A program made the translations under genes and the position numbers. This document shows positions 1 to 8,470 of a DNA stretch of 64,000 nucleotides, piece after piece (position 1 is the stretch's first letter; every line of letters starts with the position of its first letter). Under the pieces are notes generated by a model. That model saw only the letters and a program-made list of their open reading frames with translations. It had not been told where the DNA came from and did not search any database. The stretch comes from Bacteroidota bacterium (GTDB lineage: Bacteria > Bacteroidota > Bacteroidia > Cytophagales > Cyclobacteriaceae), in assembly GCA_023428695.1 (NCBI GenBank), contig JAEYWY010000017.1, positions 62,001 to 126,000 on the forward strand, read 5' to 3'.

Positions 1-255
1 GGACAACAATCCCAGCCAACAGGTGAAGGAAAACCGAACACGCAGGGAAAGGCAAAGGATAATCCTCAGGAAGATCAGATCGGCGAAAACGCCGGCGGAA
101 ATTTCGGCACCGCAGCAGGTTCACGCAATCAACCCGATATGCGCGACAAGAATGAAGGAAGCAGAAATTCACGCGAAAGCGAATCACCCTCAGAAGGTGA
201 TCAGTCGAAAGAACAAACCGAATCGACTGAAGAACGCAACCAGGAAAACAAATAA
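1..255 (+). CDS. C-terminal end of a low-complexity acidic protein (partial)
   Basis: Frame 1 is open from the first base of the window to a TAA at 253-255, so the 5' part of this gene lies outside. The visible 84 residues are very hydrophilic: Gly, Gln and Asn early, then a tail rich in Glu, Ser, Asn, Gln and Arg. No domain, transmembrane segment or motif is visible. Such tails occur in secreted or intrinsically disordered bacterial proteins, but the function cannot be assigned. Another reading frame here is also open and Lys/Arg-rich, but it begins inside the window and looks like a shadow. That the frame is coding is inferred from its openness and composition. Confidence 0.55.
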   Translation, partial: GQQSQPTGEGKPNTQGKAKDNPQEDQIGENAGGNFGTAAGSRNQPDMRDKNEGSRNSRESESPSEGDQSKEQTESTEERNQENK

Positions 256-452
256 CAGCATCTTTCGCATCACGCGCGAACGATGTTGACGAAGATTTCG
301 AGAGTATTGTAGAAGCAGTTCGAAAATTCGACGTAATCTGGATTTTCCCTTTGGGGATAGCGAAAGCTACCGACCGGCTCGTCCGGGACGATTTCCACGA
401 ATGCGGCGAAGAGTTGCTTTAACAATACTCTCTTCTTTTTTTGCTGCTCAAT

Positions 453-480
453 AAAAAAAAAGCCCCACCAATGGCAGGGC
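453..480 (-). terminator. Rho-independent terminator of the SAF-domain oxidoreductase gene
   Basis: On the minus strand a GC-rich 8-bp hairpin (462-480, loop ATT, two G-T wobbles) is followed by nine or more T residues. It lies about 22 nt past the stop of the gene at 502-1863 and fits as its terminator. Confidence 0.8.
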
Positions 481-501
481 CGTTGCAGGTAAGGCAAGAA
501 C

Positions 502-1863
502 CTACATTGTTTCCTTTACACGTGACTTGTCTGTTTCCGGCCTTTTGAAGGCCAAATCAGGTTCGTCCACATCATCCACCGGGCGACCAAACCTAAGTGC
601 TTCAAAATACAGACGGAACGCCGGATCAGACGGATCAAAGTCGACATCATTCAGGGTAATGCATTCATCCATTCGGACGTCGCGCTTTAGTTTGAGATTA
701 TCATTGAGGAGAATCGGAAGCCCGGGTGTTTGTTGATCAGCAAGGTTTTCAATAAACCCGTACGAATTATATCCACCCATACCATCGAGCACTTCTCCAG
801 CCTTGAGATCCTTTTTGGCATACGTGAATACATTGGTCCTCATACCGTAGGCTGGCTGAAGGCGTGCCGTTCCAAACAAGAATGCCTGTGCAACACATTC
901 CATCGCTTCGATGTGACCCAGATGGAACGGACGATAGAACACGTAAAAAGGCCCCGGACCCATTTCAGGCGGAAACCATTCCATTGTCCATTGCTGAAAT
1001 TTTTCGTGGGTGTGACCAATCACGAATACACCACCTTTGGGGTAAGCGCCGACGACGTAGTCAACCAACGGATTCTTTCCATTCCAAAGCTTTTCGAAAT
1101 CGTAGTATTTAAAGATGTCTTGAATATGTGGTATCCGGTGGCCGTACATTCCGGGAATTGCAGTCATTCCGTTAATACCATTGGCAAGCACAGCCATTTC
1201 AACGCAAAGTTTTGTCCCATCGGTGTACGATGAACACATTTTATGATCGAGTAGTCGCTTGTCAGCTTCGGGGGCGATTTTTGTCGGGTTAGTATATCGA
1301 TCGTGGAATCCCTTGATATTTCCGGCCATTACCAGGTCAAATCCCCACAATGTGATATCATCAATCAGTTTTTTTATGACCGTGGGTTGATCTCCATCGG
1401 CGCAAGTGTACACGACCCCCTCCTGGCGCGCGAGATCAAGAAGGTATGGTCCATACATCATTTCGGCTTCGTAGTTCATCATGACGACATGCTGATGGCT
1501 CCGGATTGCCTTGATCGCATGAATGGCACCCTGATAAACCGCATTGGAGGATTCGATCAGAACGTCAATCGATTCAGTTGACGCGATCAACTCGCCATTA
1601 TCGGTAACCGCCACTTTCCCTTTACCGATAACACGATTGAGCTCCGCGACGGAGTCTACAACCTCATAGTCAAGTTTTAGCCATTCTGCACAATCGACGG
1701 CTTTTTTTATATGAATGTCGGCAATGGCGACAGGCTGAATTCCTCTTGTATGGTGCGATTGGAAAACCAAACCCTTGCCGATTGAGCCGATTCCAACGAT
1801 TCCAACCTTGATTTCACGGTCAAGTGATGCAAGGCGGTGGTTCAGGTTGATCATCTGATTCAT
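502..1863 (-). CDS. SAF-domain homoserine-dehydrogenase-like NAD(P) oxidoreductase
   Basis: About 453 residues. A Rossmann nucleotide-binding motif GIVGIGSIGKG lies near residues 20-30. It is followed by a homoserine-dehydrogenase-like catalytic region and a C-terminal SAF-type beta domain (about 355-415, with the stretch YAKKDLKAGEVLDGMGGYNS). This matches the COG4091-type family of predicted homoserine dehydrogenases with a SAF domain. The substrate is not established; members act on varied small acids or sugar-derived intermediates. The frame is open 29 codons further upstream. I chose the ATG at 1863 because the extension is atypical and homologues begin close to the MINL-like segment. 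It is divergent from rfbD and ends before a strong terminator. It could serve a sugar or amino-acid pathway; the context does not decide. Confidence 0.75.
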   Translation of the reverse strand: MNQMINLNHRLASLDREIKVGIVGIGSIGKGLVFQSHHTRGIQPVAIADIHIKKAVDCAEWLKLDYEVVDSVAELNRVIGKGKVAVTDNGELIASTESIDVLIESSNAVYQGAIHAIKAIRSHQHVVMMNYEAEMMYGPYLLDLARQEGVVYTCADGDQPTVIKKLIDDITLWGFDLVMAGNIKGFHDRYTNPTKIAPEADKRLLDHKMCSSYTDGTKLCVEMAVLANGINGMTAIPGMYGHRIPHIQDIFKYYDFEKLWNGKNPLVDYVVGAYPKGGVFVIGHTHEKFQQWTMEWFPPEMGPGPFYVFYRPFHLGHIEAMECVAQAFLFGTARLQPAYGMRTNVFTYAKKDLKAGEVLDGMGGYNSYGFIENLADQQTPGLPILLNDNLKLKRDVRMDECITLNDVDFDPSDPAFRLYFEALRFGRPVDDVDEPDLAFKRPETDKSRVKETM

Positions 1864-2046
1864 AAAAAGGGTGCTTTGTTGGGTAAGAATAAAAAGAACA
1901 GTGTTGACTCCGTAAACCGTAAAAAACCGTACCGTCGCTGCCTTCGCCAAAAAAGCCGCCGACCGCGGGAAAAATCTCCATCACTGTGGAAAAAAAACAG
2001 CATCATTTCCGGTAATGTCAGTGTCCCGTTCTGGACGATCATCTGG

Positions 2047-2064
2047 TTTTGATTATTTTGCGCA
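2047..2064 (+). promoter_or_regulatory. Candidate promoter of rfbD (Bacteroidota -7 type)
   Basis: The segment TTTTGATTATTTTGCGCA holds a near-match (TTATTTTG, 2053-2060) to the Bacteroidota -7 element TAnnTTTG, about 24 nt upstream of the rfbD start. The same 18-mer, with one substitution, precedes the HAD phosphatase gene at 6744-6761. Confidence 0.5.
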
Positions 2065-2084
2065 TCAACTAATTCCTTCGGTGG

Positions 2085-2969
2085 ATGAAAAAACACGTCA
2101 ATGTGCTCGTAACGGGAAGTCGCGGTCAACTTGGAAGCGAACTCAGGGACATTAGTTCCTCATGGCCGGGCTTTAACTTCCTCTATGTAGACGTCGACGA
2201 ACTCGACCTGACGAAGCGCGATGCTGTCACCGTTTATTTCGAAACCCATCCGGTAGACGTCGTAATTAATTGTGCTGCATATACAGCAGTTGATCTCGCC
2301 GAAGACCAGCGCGAACTCGCATACCTTGTGAATGCTGAGGCTGCAAGAACACTTGCCGAACTTTGCCGCGAGAAACAGATACGTATGGTTCACATATCAA
2401 CCGATTATGTCTTCGACGGTGAATCAAATCAGCCTATTGATGAAACGGAACGACCAAACCCGGTCTCCGTATATGGGGACTCAAAGCTAAAAGGTGAAGC
2501 GTACGTAACCACCATACTCCCTGACGCATATATCATACGCACAGCCTGGGTATATTCTGTTTACGGCAAGAATTTCGTGAAGACGATCGCAAACCTCGCG
2601 CGACAGCGGGAAGAATTAACCGTTGTGGCCGACCAGATCGGAACACCAACTTATGCCCATGACCTCGCTGTAGCGATCATGACATTGCTTGAGGCTGTCT
2701 TTTCAGGAAAGACTGACGTTCCGGGAATTTATCATTATACAAATGAAGGTGTGATTTCGTGGTACGACTTCGCTCACTTCATCATCCGTTATTACGGCCT
2801 TTCCTGCAAGTTGAAACCTATCCGGACATCTGAATACAAGACGAAAGCCGCACGTCCGAAATTCAGTCTGCTAAGCAAACGCAAGATTACAGACACTTTC
2901 GGAATTATTCCGCCGCACTGGCACGACAGCCTTCAGGTTTGCCTTGACAAGTTGAGCAATCAAAGCTGA
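2085..2969 (+). CDS. rfbD: dTDP-4-dehydrorhamnose reductase
   Basis: This 294-residue protein is an extended short-chain dehydrogenase that reduces dTDP-4-keto-L-rhamnose to dTDP-L-rhamnose using NAD(P)H, the last step in making the sugar donor for cell-surface polysaccharide. The N-terminal TGSRGQLG motif (about 10-17) is the RmlD form of the nucleotide-binding loop. STDYVFDG and the catalytic YGDSK (Tyr-xxx-Lys) follow near residues 106-134. Length is normal for RmlD. The other dTDP-rhamnose genes (rfbA, B, C) are not adjacent, so the pathway is split or its other genes lie elsewhere. It is transcribed alone from a Bacteroidota-type promoter just upstream. Confidence 0.92.
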   Translation: MKKHVNVLVTGSRGQLGSELRDISSSWPGFNFLYVDVDELDLTKRDAVTVYFETHPVDVVINCAAYTAVDLAEDQRELAYLVNAEAARTLAELCREKQIRMVHISTDYVFDGESNQPIDETERPNPVSVYGDSKLKGEAYVTTILPDAYIIRTAWVYSVYGKNFVKTIANLARQREELTVVADQIGTPTYAHDLAVAIMTLLEAVFSGKTDVPGIYHYTNEGVISWYDFAHFIIRYYGLSCKLKPIRTSEYKTKAARPKFSLLSKRKITDTFGIIPPHWHDSLQVCLDKLSNQS

Positions 2970-3044
2970 ATTGTTCTTCCGCTGACTGTGCGCGTGTTAC
3001 GTCTTTTCAGTCGCTCCCAATTTGGTTAACTTGACGTGTACCAT

Positions 3045-3548
3045 ATGGCACCGCTAACAAAAAGTCTGCTGCACGGTCTTTTGATTTGCATCCCCTTTAC
3101 TGTATTTGTGATCATCAGTTTTACACGAATGCCACGGCTATGGCTTCACAGTCTGCCTGAAGACATTGCAGGTCGTGCTGAACCAAAAACCCGGCGTGAA
3201 GCGCTCATCACGCGATGGGTGTTGTTGCCGGTTTATTTGCTCATACTTCCCGGTCTCTCGGTTTTATCATGCATTTACCTGATCTTCGACCAGACGATTA
3301 CTTCTTTCACCGGAATTCTGATCCATATTTATTGCATTTGGGCGGTGGTGCACGTTTGGGATTTTGCGGTCATCGATTTGGGTGCAATGTTGCTGATCGA
3401 TCCGACACATCCGCCAATTGCCGGCACGGAAAACGCAAAAGGTTGGCGCGATACCAGGTTTCACATCCGCTCCATGTTTCTCGCCATTCCGATGAGCGCA
3501 CTATTCGTCGTACCGGCGTCTTTTATACTGTGGCTTATATTTTTCTAA
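3045..3548 (+). CDS. Four-helix integral membrane protein of unknown function
   Basis: About 167 residues with four probable transmembrane segments: one near the N-terminus, one around residues 60-82, a long one around 88-115, and one at the extreme C-terminus ending in an aromatic LWLIFF. Polar loops carry DPTHPP and a basic, Trp-containing stretch. I do not recognise a named family. An ATG three codons upstream (3036) is equally possible. It sits alone between rfbD and the YCII/sigma pair, on the same strand but with about 70 nt gaps, so no operon partner is obvious. The hydrophobic pattern and intact length make it a credible gene. Confidence 0.65.
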   Translation: MAPLTKSLLHGLLICIPFTVFVIISFTRMPRLWLHSLPEDIAGRAEPKTRREALITRWVLLPVYLLILPGLSVLSCIYLIFDQTITSFTGILIHIYCIWAVVHVWDFAVIDLGAMLLIDPTHPPIAGTENAKGWRDTRFHIRSMFLAIPMSALFVVPASFILWLIFF

Positions 3549-3621
3549 AAAAAATCTGAATCCAATGTCCAGTTTCTCCGACTCCGATTGTCATCATATC
3601 AAACGATAAAAAAATTCACTT

Positions 3622-3975
3622 ATGAAGGAGTACATGTTGATTTTCCGTCACGAAGACGGTCAGAAAGTAGCATCACCGGAACAAATGGAAATCTGGATGA
3701 AGCTAACCATGGATTGGATTGATTCCATCAAAGCCAAAAACAAATTCGTCGGTGGCGAAGGTCTGCCATTTGAGGATGCACGCGTCGTTGGCCATGGCGG
3801 CGTCGTTACAAACGGCCCTTTCGGGGACATTAAAGAAACCATTGGCGGATACATCATCGTCAAGGCAGAGTCTGCGGACGAAGCAGTTGAATTTGCAAAG
3901 GGCAGCCCTGTGCTTCTGGGAGAGGGAAACACGGTGGAGGTACGTGTTATCGCACGTGGTGACGGCTTGCACTGA
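3622..3975 (+). CDS. YCII-related (DGPF-type) protein
   Basis: This 117-residue protein has the YCII/DGPF fold: N-terminal EYMLIFRHE, central NGPFGDIKETIGGYIIV (about 63-79) corresponding to the DGPF signature, and an alternating alpha/beta pattern ending in EVRVIA. The biochemical function of the family is uncertain. In ECF42-type systems these small proteins are encoded beside the sigma factor, as here: the sigma gene starts 10 nt downstream. Start is ATG with the typical MKEYMLI opening. It is inferred to be co-transcribed with, and probably functionally tied to, the downstream sigma factor. Confidence 0.85.
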   Translation: MKEYMLIFRHEDGQKVASPEQMEIWMKLTMDWIDSIKAKNKFVGGEGLPFEDARVVGHGGVVTNGPFGDIKETIGGYIIVKAESADEAVEFAKGSPVLLGEGNTVEVRVIARGDGLH

Positions 3976-3985
3976 TTTTCAGGTG

Positions 3986-5209
3986 ATGGATTCTCAAGTT
4001 CTTATCCCACATTTATTCCGGACAGAGTACAGCAAGATCGTTGCTGTGCTCTGCCGGCGTATCGGGATGGAAAACGTCGCGCTCGCCGAAGACATCGCCA
4101 GCGACACGTTCGCGACCGCCCTATACACGTGGCCGTACAAGGGTATTCCGGAAAATCCACCGGCATGGCTATATGCCGTGGCAAAAAACAAGGCGAGGAA
4201 CTACCTGAGCAGAGAAACCATCTTTCGGGAGAAGGTCTCCGAACAATTGTTGCAGACCGCGGATGAAATGTTGTGGCCGGATATAAATCAGGTTGATGCC
4301 GAAATAAACGACAACCAGCTTCAAATGATGTTTGCCATTTGCCATCCAACGCTGCCGCCGGAAGCGCAAACGGGTTTGGCGTTGCGGCTGCTTTGCGGTT
4401 TTGGCATCGACGAGATAGCGAACGCTTTCCTTATCAGCAGGGAGACGGTGAATAAACGTCTGTTTCGCGCGCGTGAAAAATTGAGAAATGAAAATATCTC
4501 TCTTGATTTCCCTGACGCGCATGAACTTCCCGCCCGTCTTGACAGCGTTCTGGCTACGCTTTATTTGCTGTTCAGTGAAGGCTACTACTCCGAGAGCGAT
4601 GACACCATCATTCGCGAAGATCTGTGTGAAGATGCCATGCGTCTGACATACCTGCTGACAAAAAACGCAAACACCGCAAAGCCGGAGGTCTATGCACTGC
4701 TTGCATTGATGAGTTTCCATACCTCGCGTTTTGCTGCACGGATCAATGGCAATGGCGATGTTGTGTTGTATGACGATCAGGATGAATCACTTTGGAACAG
4801 GGAATTAATCGCCAAAGGAGCGGAACTTCTCGCAAAATCGGCGACAGGCTCACGGCTCACGCGTTACCATCTTGAAGCGACTATTGCGTACTGGCATACG
4901 CGAAAGGACAATACTCCGGAGAAATGGGAAAACATTCTCAATCTGTACGATACCCTTTTGGAGATAGCGTATTCACCGGTTGCAGCATTGAACCGCATTT
5001 ACGCGCTTGCGAAAGTCAAAGGTGAAGCAGCGGCAATCACAGCAGCCGAAGCTTTGCATCTGGAAGAAAATCCCTACCATTATACGTTGCTCGGCGAATT
5101 ATATCGAAATACAGATAAAAACAAATCCCGAACGTTTCTTGAGAAAGCGCTGTCGTATGCGCGAACACAGAAAGACAGAAGTACCATCATACGCAAGATC
5201 GAAGCGTGA
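3986..5209 (+). CDS. ECF42-type RNA polymerase sigma factor with C-terminal helical extension
   Basis: A 407-residue extracytoplasmic-function sigma factor. Region 2 lies in the first 80 residues (DIASDTFATAL, then PPAWLYAVAKNKARNYL). Region 4 lies at about 110-165 (GFGIDEIANAFLISRETVNKRLFRAREKL, a helix-turn-helix). An additional roughly 230-residue helical domain follows, like the C-terminal extension of COG4941/ECF42 sigma factors. No anti-sigma gene is nearby, consistent with the extension acting as the regulatory part in this group. The frame is open far upstream through the YCII gene; the ATG at 3986 is chosen because it follows that stop and gives the usual N-terminus. Confidence 0.88.
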   Translation: MDSQVLIPHLFRTEYSKIVAVLCRRIGMENVALAEDIASDTFATALYTWPYKGIPENPPAWLYAVAKNKARNYLSRETIFREKVSEQLLQTADEMLWPDINQVDAEINDNQLQMMFAICHPTLPPEAQTGLALRLLCGFGIDEIANAFLISRETVNKRLFRAREKLRNENISLDFPDAHELPARLDSVLATLYLLFSEGYYSESDDTIIREDLCEDAMRLTYLLTKNANTAKPEVYALLALMSFHTSRFAARINGNGDVVLYDDQDESLWNRELIAKGAELLAKSATGSRLTRYHLEATIAYWHTRKDNTPEKWENILNLYDTLLEIAYSPVAALNRIYALAKVKGEAAAITAAEALHLEENPYHYTLLGELYRNTDKNKSRTFLEKALSYARTQKDRSTIIRKIEA

Positions 5210-5236
5210 TTGATTCTCCGACAGGCCAATATTTTG

Positions 5237-5255
5237 TATCTTGGAAATAGGAGGT
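5237..5255 (+). promoter_or_regulatory. Promoter-like element and strong Shine-Dalgarno for the 5264 gene
   Basis: TATCTTGG (5237-5244) is one base from the TAnnTTTG consensus. AGGAGGT (5249-5255) is a full Shine-Dalgarno sequence 8 nt before the ATG at 5264. A transcript from this -7 element would start close to or inside the Shine-Dalgarno, so only one of the two signals may be used. Confidence 0.45.
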
Positions 5256-5263
5256 TGTACATT

Positions 5264-5941
5264 ATGGGAATTGGTTTTGGATCACTCAAACACATGAACG
5301 ACACGATTCGACAGAATCGTGAAATGCTGGGGAAGAAGAAAAAAAAATCGTTGCGCGATCGATACAAAGAGGAAGCGCAAAAAGCAAGTGCTAACGTCGG
5401 GCATGCTGATCCGGAAGAAGTCCGGATGAGGGTTCGGCAAAATGTTCGTCGCTCAACTACTCATACACTAAACGCCAGGATCTCCGCCGTAACGGCGGCC
5501 ATCTTCATACTCGGTGGACTGGTTTGGATTTTTGCCACGTTCGATTTTCGCGTGAGAAAGGACGCTAACGCCGACAAACCGTCGTTTATTGTCAGGAATT
5601 ACGTGATTGATGAGGGACGTGTCAACCGACATGAATACTTTCAGAGCGGGGCCCTTGCTGCTGAAACACTTCTCATCGACGGGAAAAAACATCCTGAATC
5701 CAAAAGCTTCTATGAATCCGGGGAAGTGTTTCGTTTAGCCACCTATTTCAACGATACGTTGCTTGTAGAGACTTATTTCCTTAAAAATGGCGATACGATA
5801 AAGAATATTTCTGCCATCGACACTTCAGTCCGCCACATCTCCGTAAAGGATCCAAAAAGCAAAAAGTTCATCAGTTTTGACTTATTTGATGGCAAGATTG
5901 TTGAGAAGTCGTATGCCGAATCTGAACTGGAGGTCCCTTAA
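5264..5941 (+). CDS. Single-pass membrane-anchored protein of unknown function
   Basis: About 225 residues. The N-terminal 70 residues are cytoplasmic, basic and probably helical: a run of five lysines at 24-28, then charged residues. One transmembrane helix spans about 72-92 (ISAVTAAIFILGGLVWIFATF core), followed by about 130 residues outside the membrane, beta-rich with repeated Tyr/Phe-Glu-Ser-Gly-like phrases (YFQSGALAAE, FYESGEVFR). These phrases resemble antitoxin/MORN-like short repeats, but only weakly. The opening MGIGFGSLKHMNDTI is reminiscent of small conserved Bacteroidota proteins. Start at 5264, not 5210, because of the AGGAGGT Shine-Dalgarno. Function unknown. Confidence 0.65.
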   Translation: MGIGFGSLKHMNDTIRQNREMLGKKKKKSLRDRYKEEAQKASANVGHADPEEVRMRVRQNVRRSTTHTLNARISAVTAAIFILGGLVWIFATFDFRVRKDANADKPSFIVRNYVIDEGRVNRHEYFQSGALAAETLLIDGKKHPESKSFYESGEVFRLATYFNDTLLVETYFLKNGDTIKNISAIDTSVRHISVKDPKSKKFISFDLFDGKIVEKSYAESELEVP

Positions 5942-6037
5942 GGTATAGGGGTCGTTAAGGATAAGCAACAAAACTATATTACCTCCTTGACCGTCCTATT
6001 TACAAAGTTCAGGTAACGTACCCGCACAAATACTTTT

Positions 6038-6664
6038 ATGAAAGCACTGTTTTTAATTCCCACGTTGTTTCTGTTGATCGGCAGCCAGAATAAAGAGGGC
6101 GCGGCTGTGAAGGAAGCATTCGAAAACTACAAGAAAGAGATCCTCGCCGGAAAGGGCAAGGAGGCCGCCGGTTACCTGGACAAAACTACCGTCGTGTACT
6201 ATGAGCAAATCCTTGATCTGGCGCTACATGCTACAGGTGATGAACTGGACGAAAAATCCATGATTGATCGCCTGAACGTGTACACGACGCGTCACCGCGT
6301 CGCCGTTGAACTGCTGAAAAAGATGTCGGGCCGTGATTTCCTTGTCTATGCGATAGACAACGGCATGATTGGAAAAAACTCTGTGAAAACTGTCTCTATC
6401 GGTGAAGTTTCTGTGGATGGAACCACGGCGCGAGGCCAGGCAGTGGCTAACGGAACGCCCACGCCGATGTACTTTAGTTTCAATAAGGAAGACGGTGCAT
6501 GGAAGATCGATATCACGTCAATATTCCCAACTACCGTTATGGCGCTGGAAAAAGTGGTGACAGAATCGGGAATGTCGGAAGACGAATTTATATTCAGGGC
6601 AATTGAAATGGTTTCCGGAAGTCCGGTGTCGGATGACATAAAGGAACCGTTGATACCCCGCTAA
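6038..6664 (+). CDS. Secreted protein of unknown function
   Basis: A 208-residue protein with a short hydrophobic signal-like N-terminus (MKALFLIPTLFLLIGSQ). A mostly helical, charged body follows, with a central beta-rich part (about 120-165) carrying TARGQAVANG and AWKIDITSIFP. That arrangement recalls NTF2-like folds, in which a strand with AWKID-type residues closes a cone-shaped sheet. No catalytic motif is visible. It stands alone between the membrane protein upstream and the HAD phosphatase downstream. NTF2-like membership is a guess from the C-terminal strand pattern. Confidence 0.6.
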   Translation: MKALFLIPTLFLLIGSQNKEGAAVKEAFENYKKEILAGKGKEAAGYLDKTTVVYYEQILDLALHATGDELDEKSMIDRLNVYTTRHRVAVELLKKMSGRDFLVYAIDNGMIGKNSVKTVSIGEVSVDGTTARGQAVANGTPTPMYFSFNKEDGAWKIDITSIFPTTVMALEKVVTESGMSEDEFIFRAIEMVSGSPVSDDIKEPLIPR

Positions 6665-6743
6665 CATCTTCCGCGGTCTGCGGCGGCGGATCTGCTATGC
6701 CGGCCTCGTCAAAGATTCGTAGTTTGCCATACACTTTCATGGG

Positions 6744-6761
6744 TTTTGATAATTTTGCGCA
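6744..6761 (+). promoter_or_regulatory. Bacteroidota -7 promoter of the HAD phosphatase gene
   Basis: TAATTTTG (6750-6757) is a perfect TAnnTTTG element, with a TTTG 23 nt upstream (6723-6726). Transcription would start near 6764, which excludes the upstream in-frame start at 6746 and supports translation from 6785. The surrounding 18 bp differ from the rfbD promoter by one base. Confidence 0.65.
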
Positions 6762-6784
6762 CCCGATTTATTGCGGGACTGCAC

Positions 6785-7606
6785 ATGAATGATCTCCCCG
6801 TACGCTTGATAGCCGCCGACATGGATGGCTCCCTTCTGGATAATGAGCACAATCTCCCACCGGATTTTGATACGGTATTTTCAGAACTCAGGCGTCGTGG
6901 TATTGTGTTCGCCGCCGCCAGTGGCAGACAATACTTCAATATCGCGAAGAAATTTCCCGGCAAGAATGACGACATGCTGTTCATTGCCGAAAATGGAAGC
7001 CTTGTTACCGATGGCCGGCGTGAACTTTTTGTTCAGGCGATGGATCCGGAAATAGCACGCGCCCAAATACGTGCGGCGCGCACACTTCCCGGCGTGTATC
7101 CTATTCTTTGCGGGAAGAAACGCGCGTATATCGACAATAACACGCCTGCGTTCGTCGAAAAACTTAGTCTTTACTATGACCGTTACGCAATGGTAAACGA
7201 CTTGCTCGAAGTTGACGACGACGAATTTCTCAAAATCGCTTTATGCGACTTCGAAGGCGCTGAGTCAAACAGTTACGGGCATTTCCGCGACAAGCAGGAC
7301 ATCCTGCAGGTAAAAGTTTCAGGAAAGATCTGGCTTGATCTGGCGCATCCGTTGGCCAACAAGGGACGTGCCTTGCGTTTCCTGCAGGAGATGCTGGGCG
7401 TTGGGCAGCGCGAAACGATGGTGTTTGGCGACTACCTCAATGATCTTGAAATGATGAATGAAGCACATTACAGCTTTGCCATGGCGAACGCACACCCCGA
7501 CGTGATACGCGCGTCGCGTTTTCGCGCACCAGGCAATGCAGACTACGGAGTGACGCGTGTCATATCGCAGCTGCTGAAAGGTGAGTTGGACAAGTTCGTC
7601 GGATAA
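6785..7606 (+). CDS. HAD-superfamily Cof-type phosphatase
   Basis: A 273-residue haloacid-dehalogenase phosphatase of the Cof/YidA subfamily, which hydrolyses sugar phosphates and similar small phosphoesters. The four motifs are visible: I ADMDGSLLD (nucleophile Asp12, acid Asp14), II AAASGRQ, III the Lys in HPLANKGRAL, and IV VFGDYLNDLEMM with the metal-binding Asp pair. The cap domain lies between motifs II and III, as in type IIB enzymes. The natural substrate cannot be told from sequence. The start was fixed by the -7 promoter just upstream. It ends 17 nt before the end of the convergent receiver gene. Confidence 0.88.
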   Translation: MNDLPVRLIAADMDGSLLDNEHNLPPDFDTVFSELRRRGIVFAAASGRQYFNIAKKFPGKNDDMLFIAENGSLVTDGRRELFVQAMDPEIARAQIRAARTLPGVYPILCGKKRAYIDNNTPAFVEKLSLYYDRYAMVNDLLEVDDDEFLKIALCDFEGAESNSYGHFRDKQDILQVKVSGKIWLDLAHPLANKGRALRFLQEMLGVGQRETMVFGDYLNDLEMMNEAHYSFAMANAHPDVIRASRFRAPGNADYGVTRVISQLLKGELDKFVG

Positions 7607-7623
7607 ACGGGTGTACCGGAATG

Positions 7624-8064
7624 TCACAATGTAGCTCCGGCAATCGCGACAGGAGGGCAGACTGCTGGTCTCAGGCATTTTCCCCAGTAGTCAAGCGCGC
7701 CGGAGATGCTTTTCTCAATTTCATTTATCGTCAGTCCTTTCTGGAAAAAGCCCTGCACCATCAGGTCGTATGCCTGTGCGACTTCCCGCTCGCGGGCGCT
7801 GGTTGAAAGAAATATGAAGGGGATCGATTTACACTCCGGCATCCGGGCTATCCGGCGACGGAATTCAAGGCCATCCATTGAAGGCATGTTCACATCTGAA
7901 AAGATGATTCTGACTTCACAGGAGTGGTCCGCGAGAAAGTTCAGCGCTTCTTCTCCACTTTCGAAAAGCTGAATCAGGTCGCCGAGTCCGAGTCTGAAAA
8001 AGACCTTCCGGTAGATATAATGCATATCAAGATCATCGTCAACCAACACAATCCAATTCCCCAT
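7624..8064 (-). CDS. Stand-alone response-regulator receiver domain
   Basis: A 146-residue CheY-like protein. The acidic pocket is DDD (9-11), the phospho-acceptor is Asp57 in IIFSDVNMPSMDG, the switch Ser/Thr is in FLSTSA (86-89), and the conserved Lys is in GFFQKG (about 108). No DNA-binding or other output domain follows, so it probably passes a phosphate within a relay or controls a partner by contact. No histidine kinase gene is adjacent. The ATG at 8073 is also in frame; MGNWIVLVDDD from 8064 gives the usual short N-terminus. The C-terminal 15 residues are Pro/Ala/Cys-rich and unusual. Confidence 0.85.
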   Translation of the reverse strand: MGNWIVLVDDDLDMHYIYRKVFFRLGLGDLIQLFESGEEALNFLADHSCEVRIIFSDVNMPSMDGLEFRRRIARMPECKSIPFIFLSTSAREREVAQAYDLMVQGFFQKGLTINEIEKSISGALDYWGKCLRPAVCPPVAIAGATL

Positions 8065-8470
8065 AGCACGCATGATTACAATACAAAAATGACTGATCGG
8101 AAACTTGATATTACGGTATTGGACTACAGCTTCTTACCCGGATAATATGTCGATCAACTCGACGGACTCTTAACTGCCGTCTCCCGTATTCCTGCTCATA
8201 ACGGCACGGCTACGGGGTATAGGCTGCGGCGTTGTAACAGTCTGACGATATAAAATGCAATCGGACTGACTTTTGAATCAACCGAGAATACCGGGTGATG
8301 TATATACATTCACGAGAAGGGAAGACATGAACAATGCACTGCCGCATTCTTTTGTCGCGAAAAGTGAAGAAATATTCATAAAGCATACATTCCGTCAACC
8401 ATCCAACAGTTTCAGGCGAACTGGCTTATCAAAAGATCTTCACTGAAAGAACAAGAGAGTCGTACCGCTT
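8065..8470. other. Gene-free stretch (about 400 bp)
   Basis: No convincing gene, RNA or repeat was seen. Short open frames are present on the minus strand but have poor composition. It should contain the promoter of the receiver gene. Confidence 0.4.

Noticed and set aside
231..422. Start-less plus-strand frame with protein-like composition (FDVIWIFPLGIAKATDRLV)
   Set aside because: No ATG, GTG or TTG opens it and it is not continuous with the upstream partial gene; it may be chance, a remnant, or a frameshift.
270..497. Minus-strand 75-residue frame
   Set aside because: It runs through the terminator at 453-480 and has an unlike composition.
8210..8398. Minus-strand 62-residue frame
   Set aside because: Unlike composition, no signal for translation.
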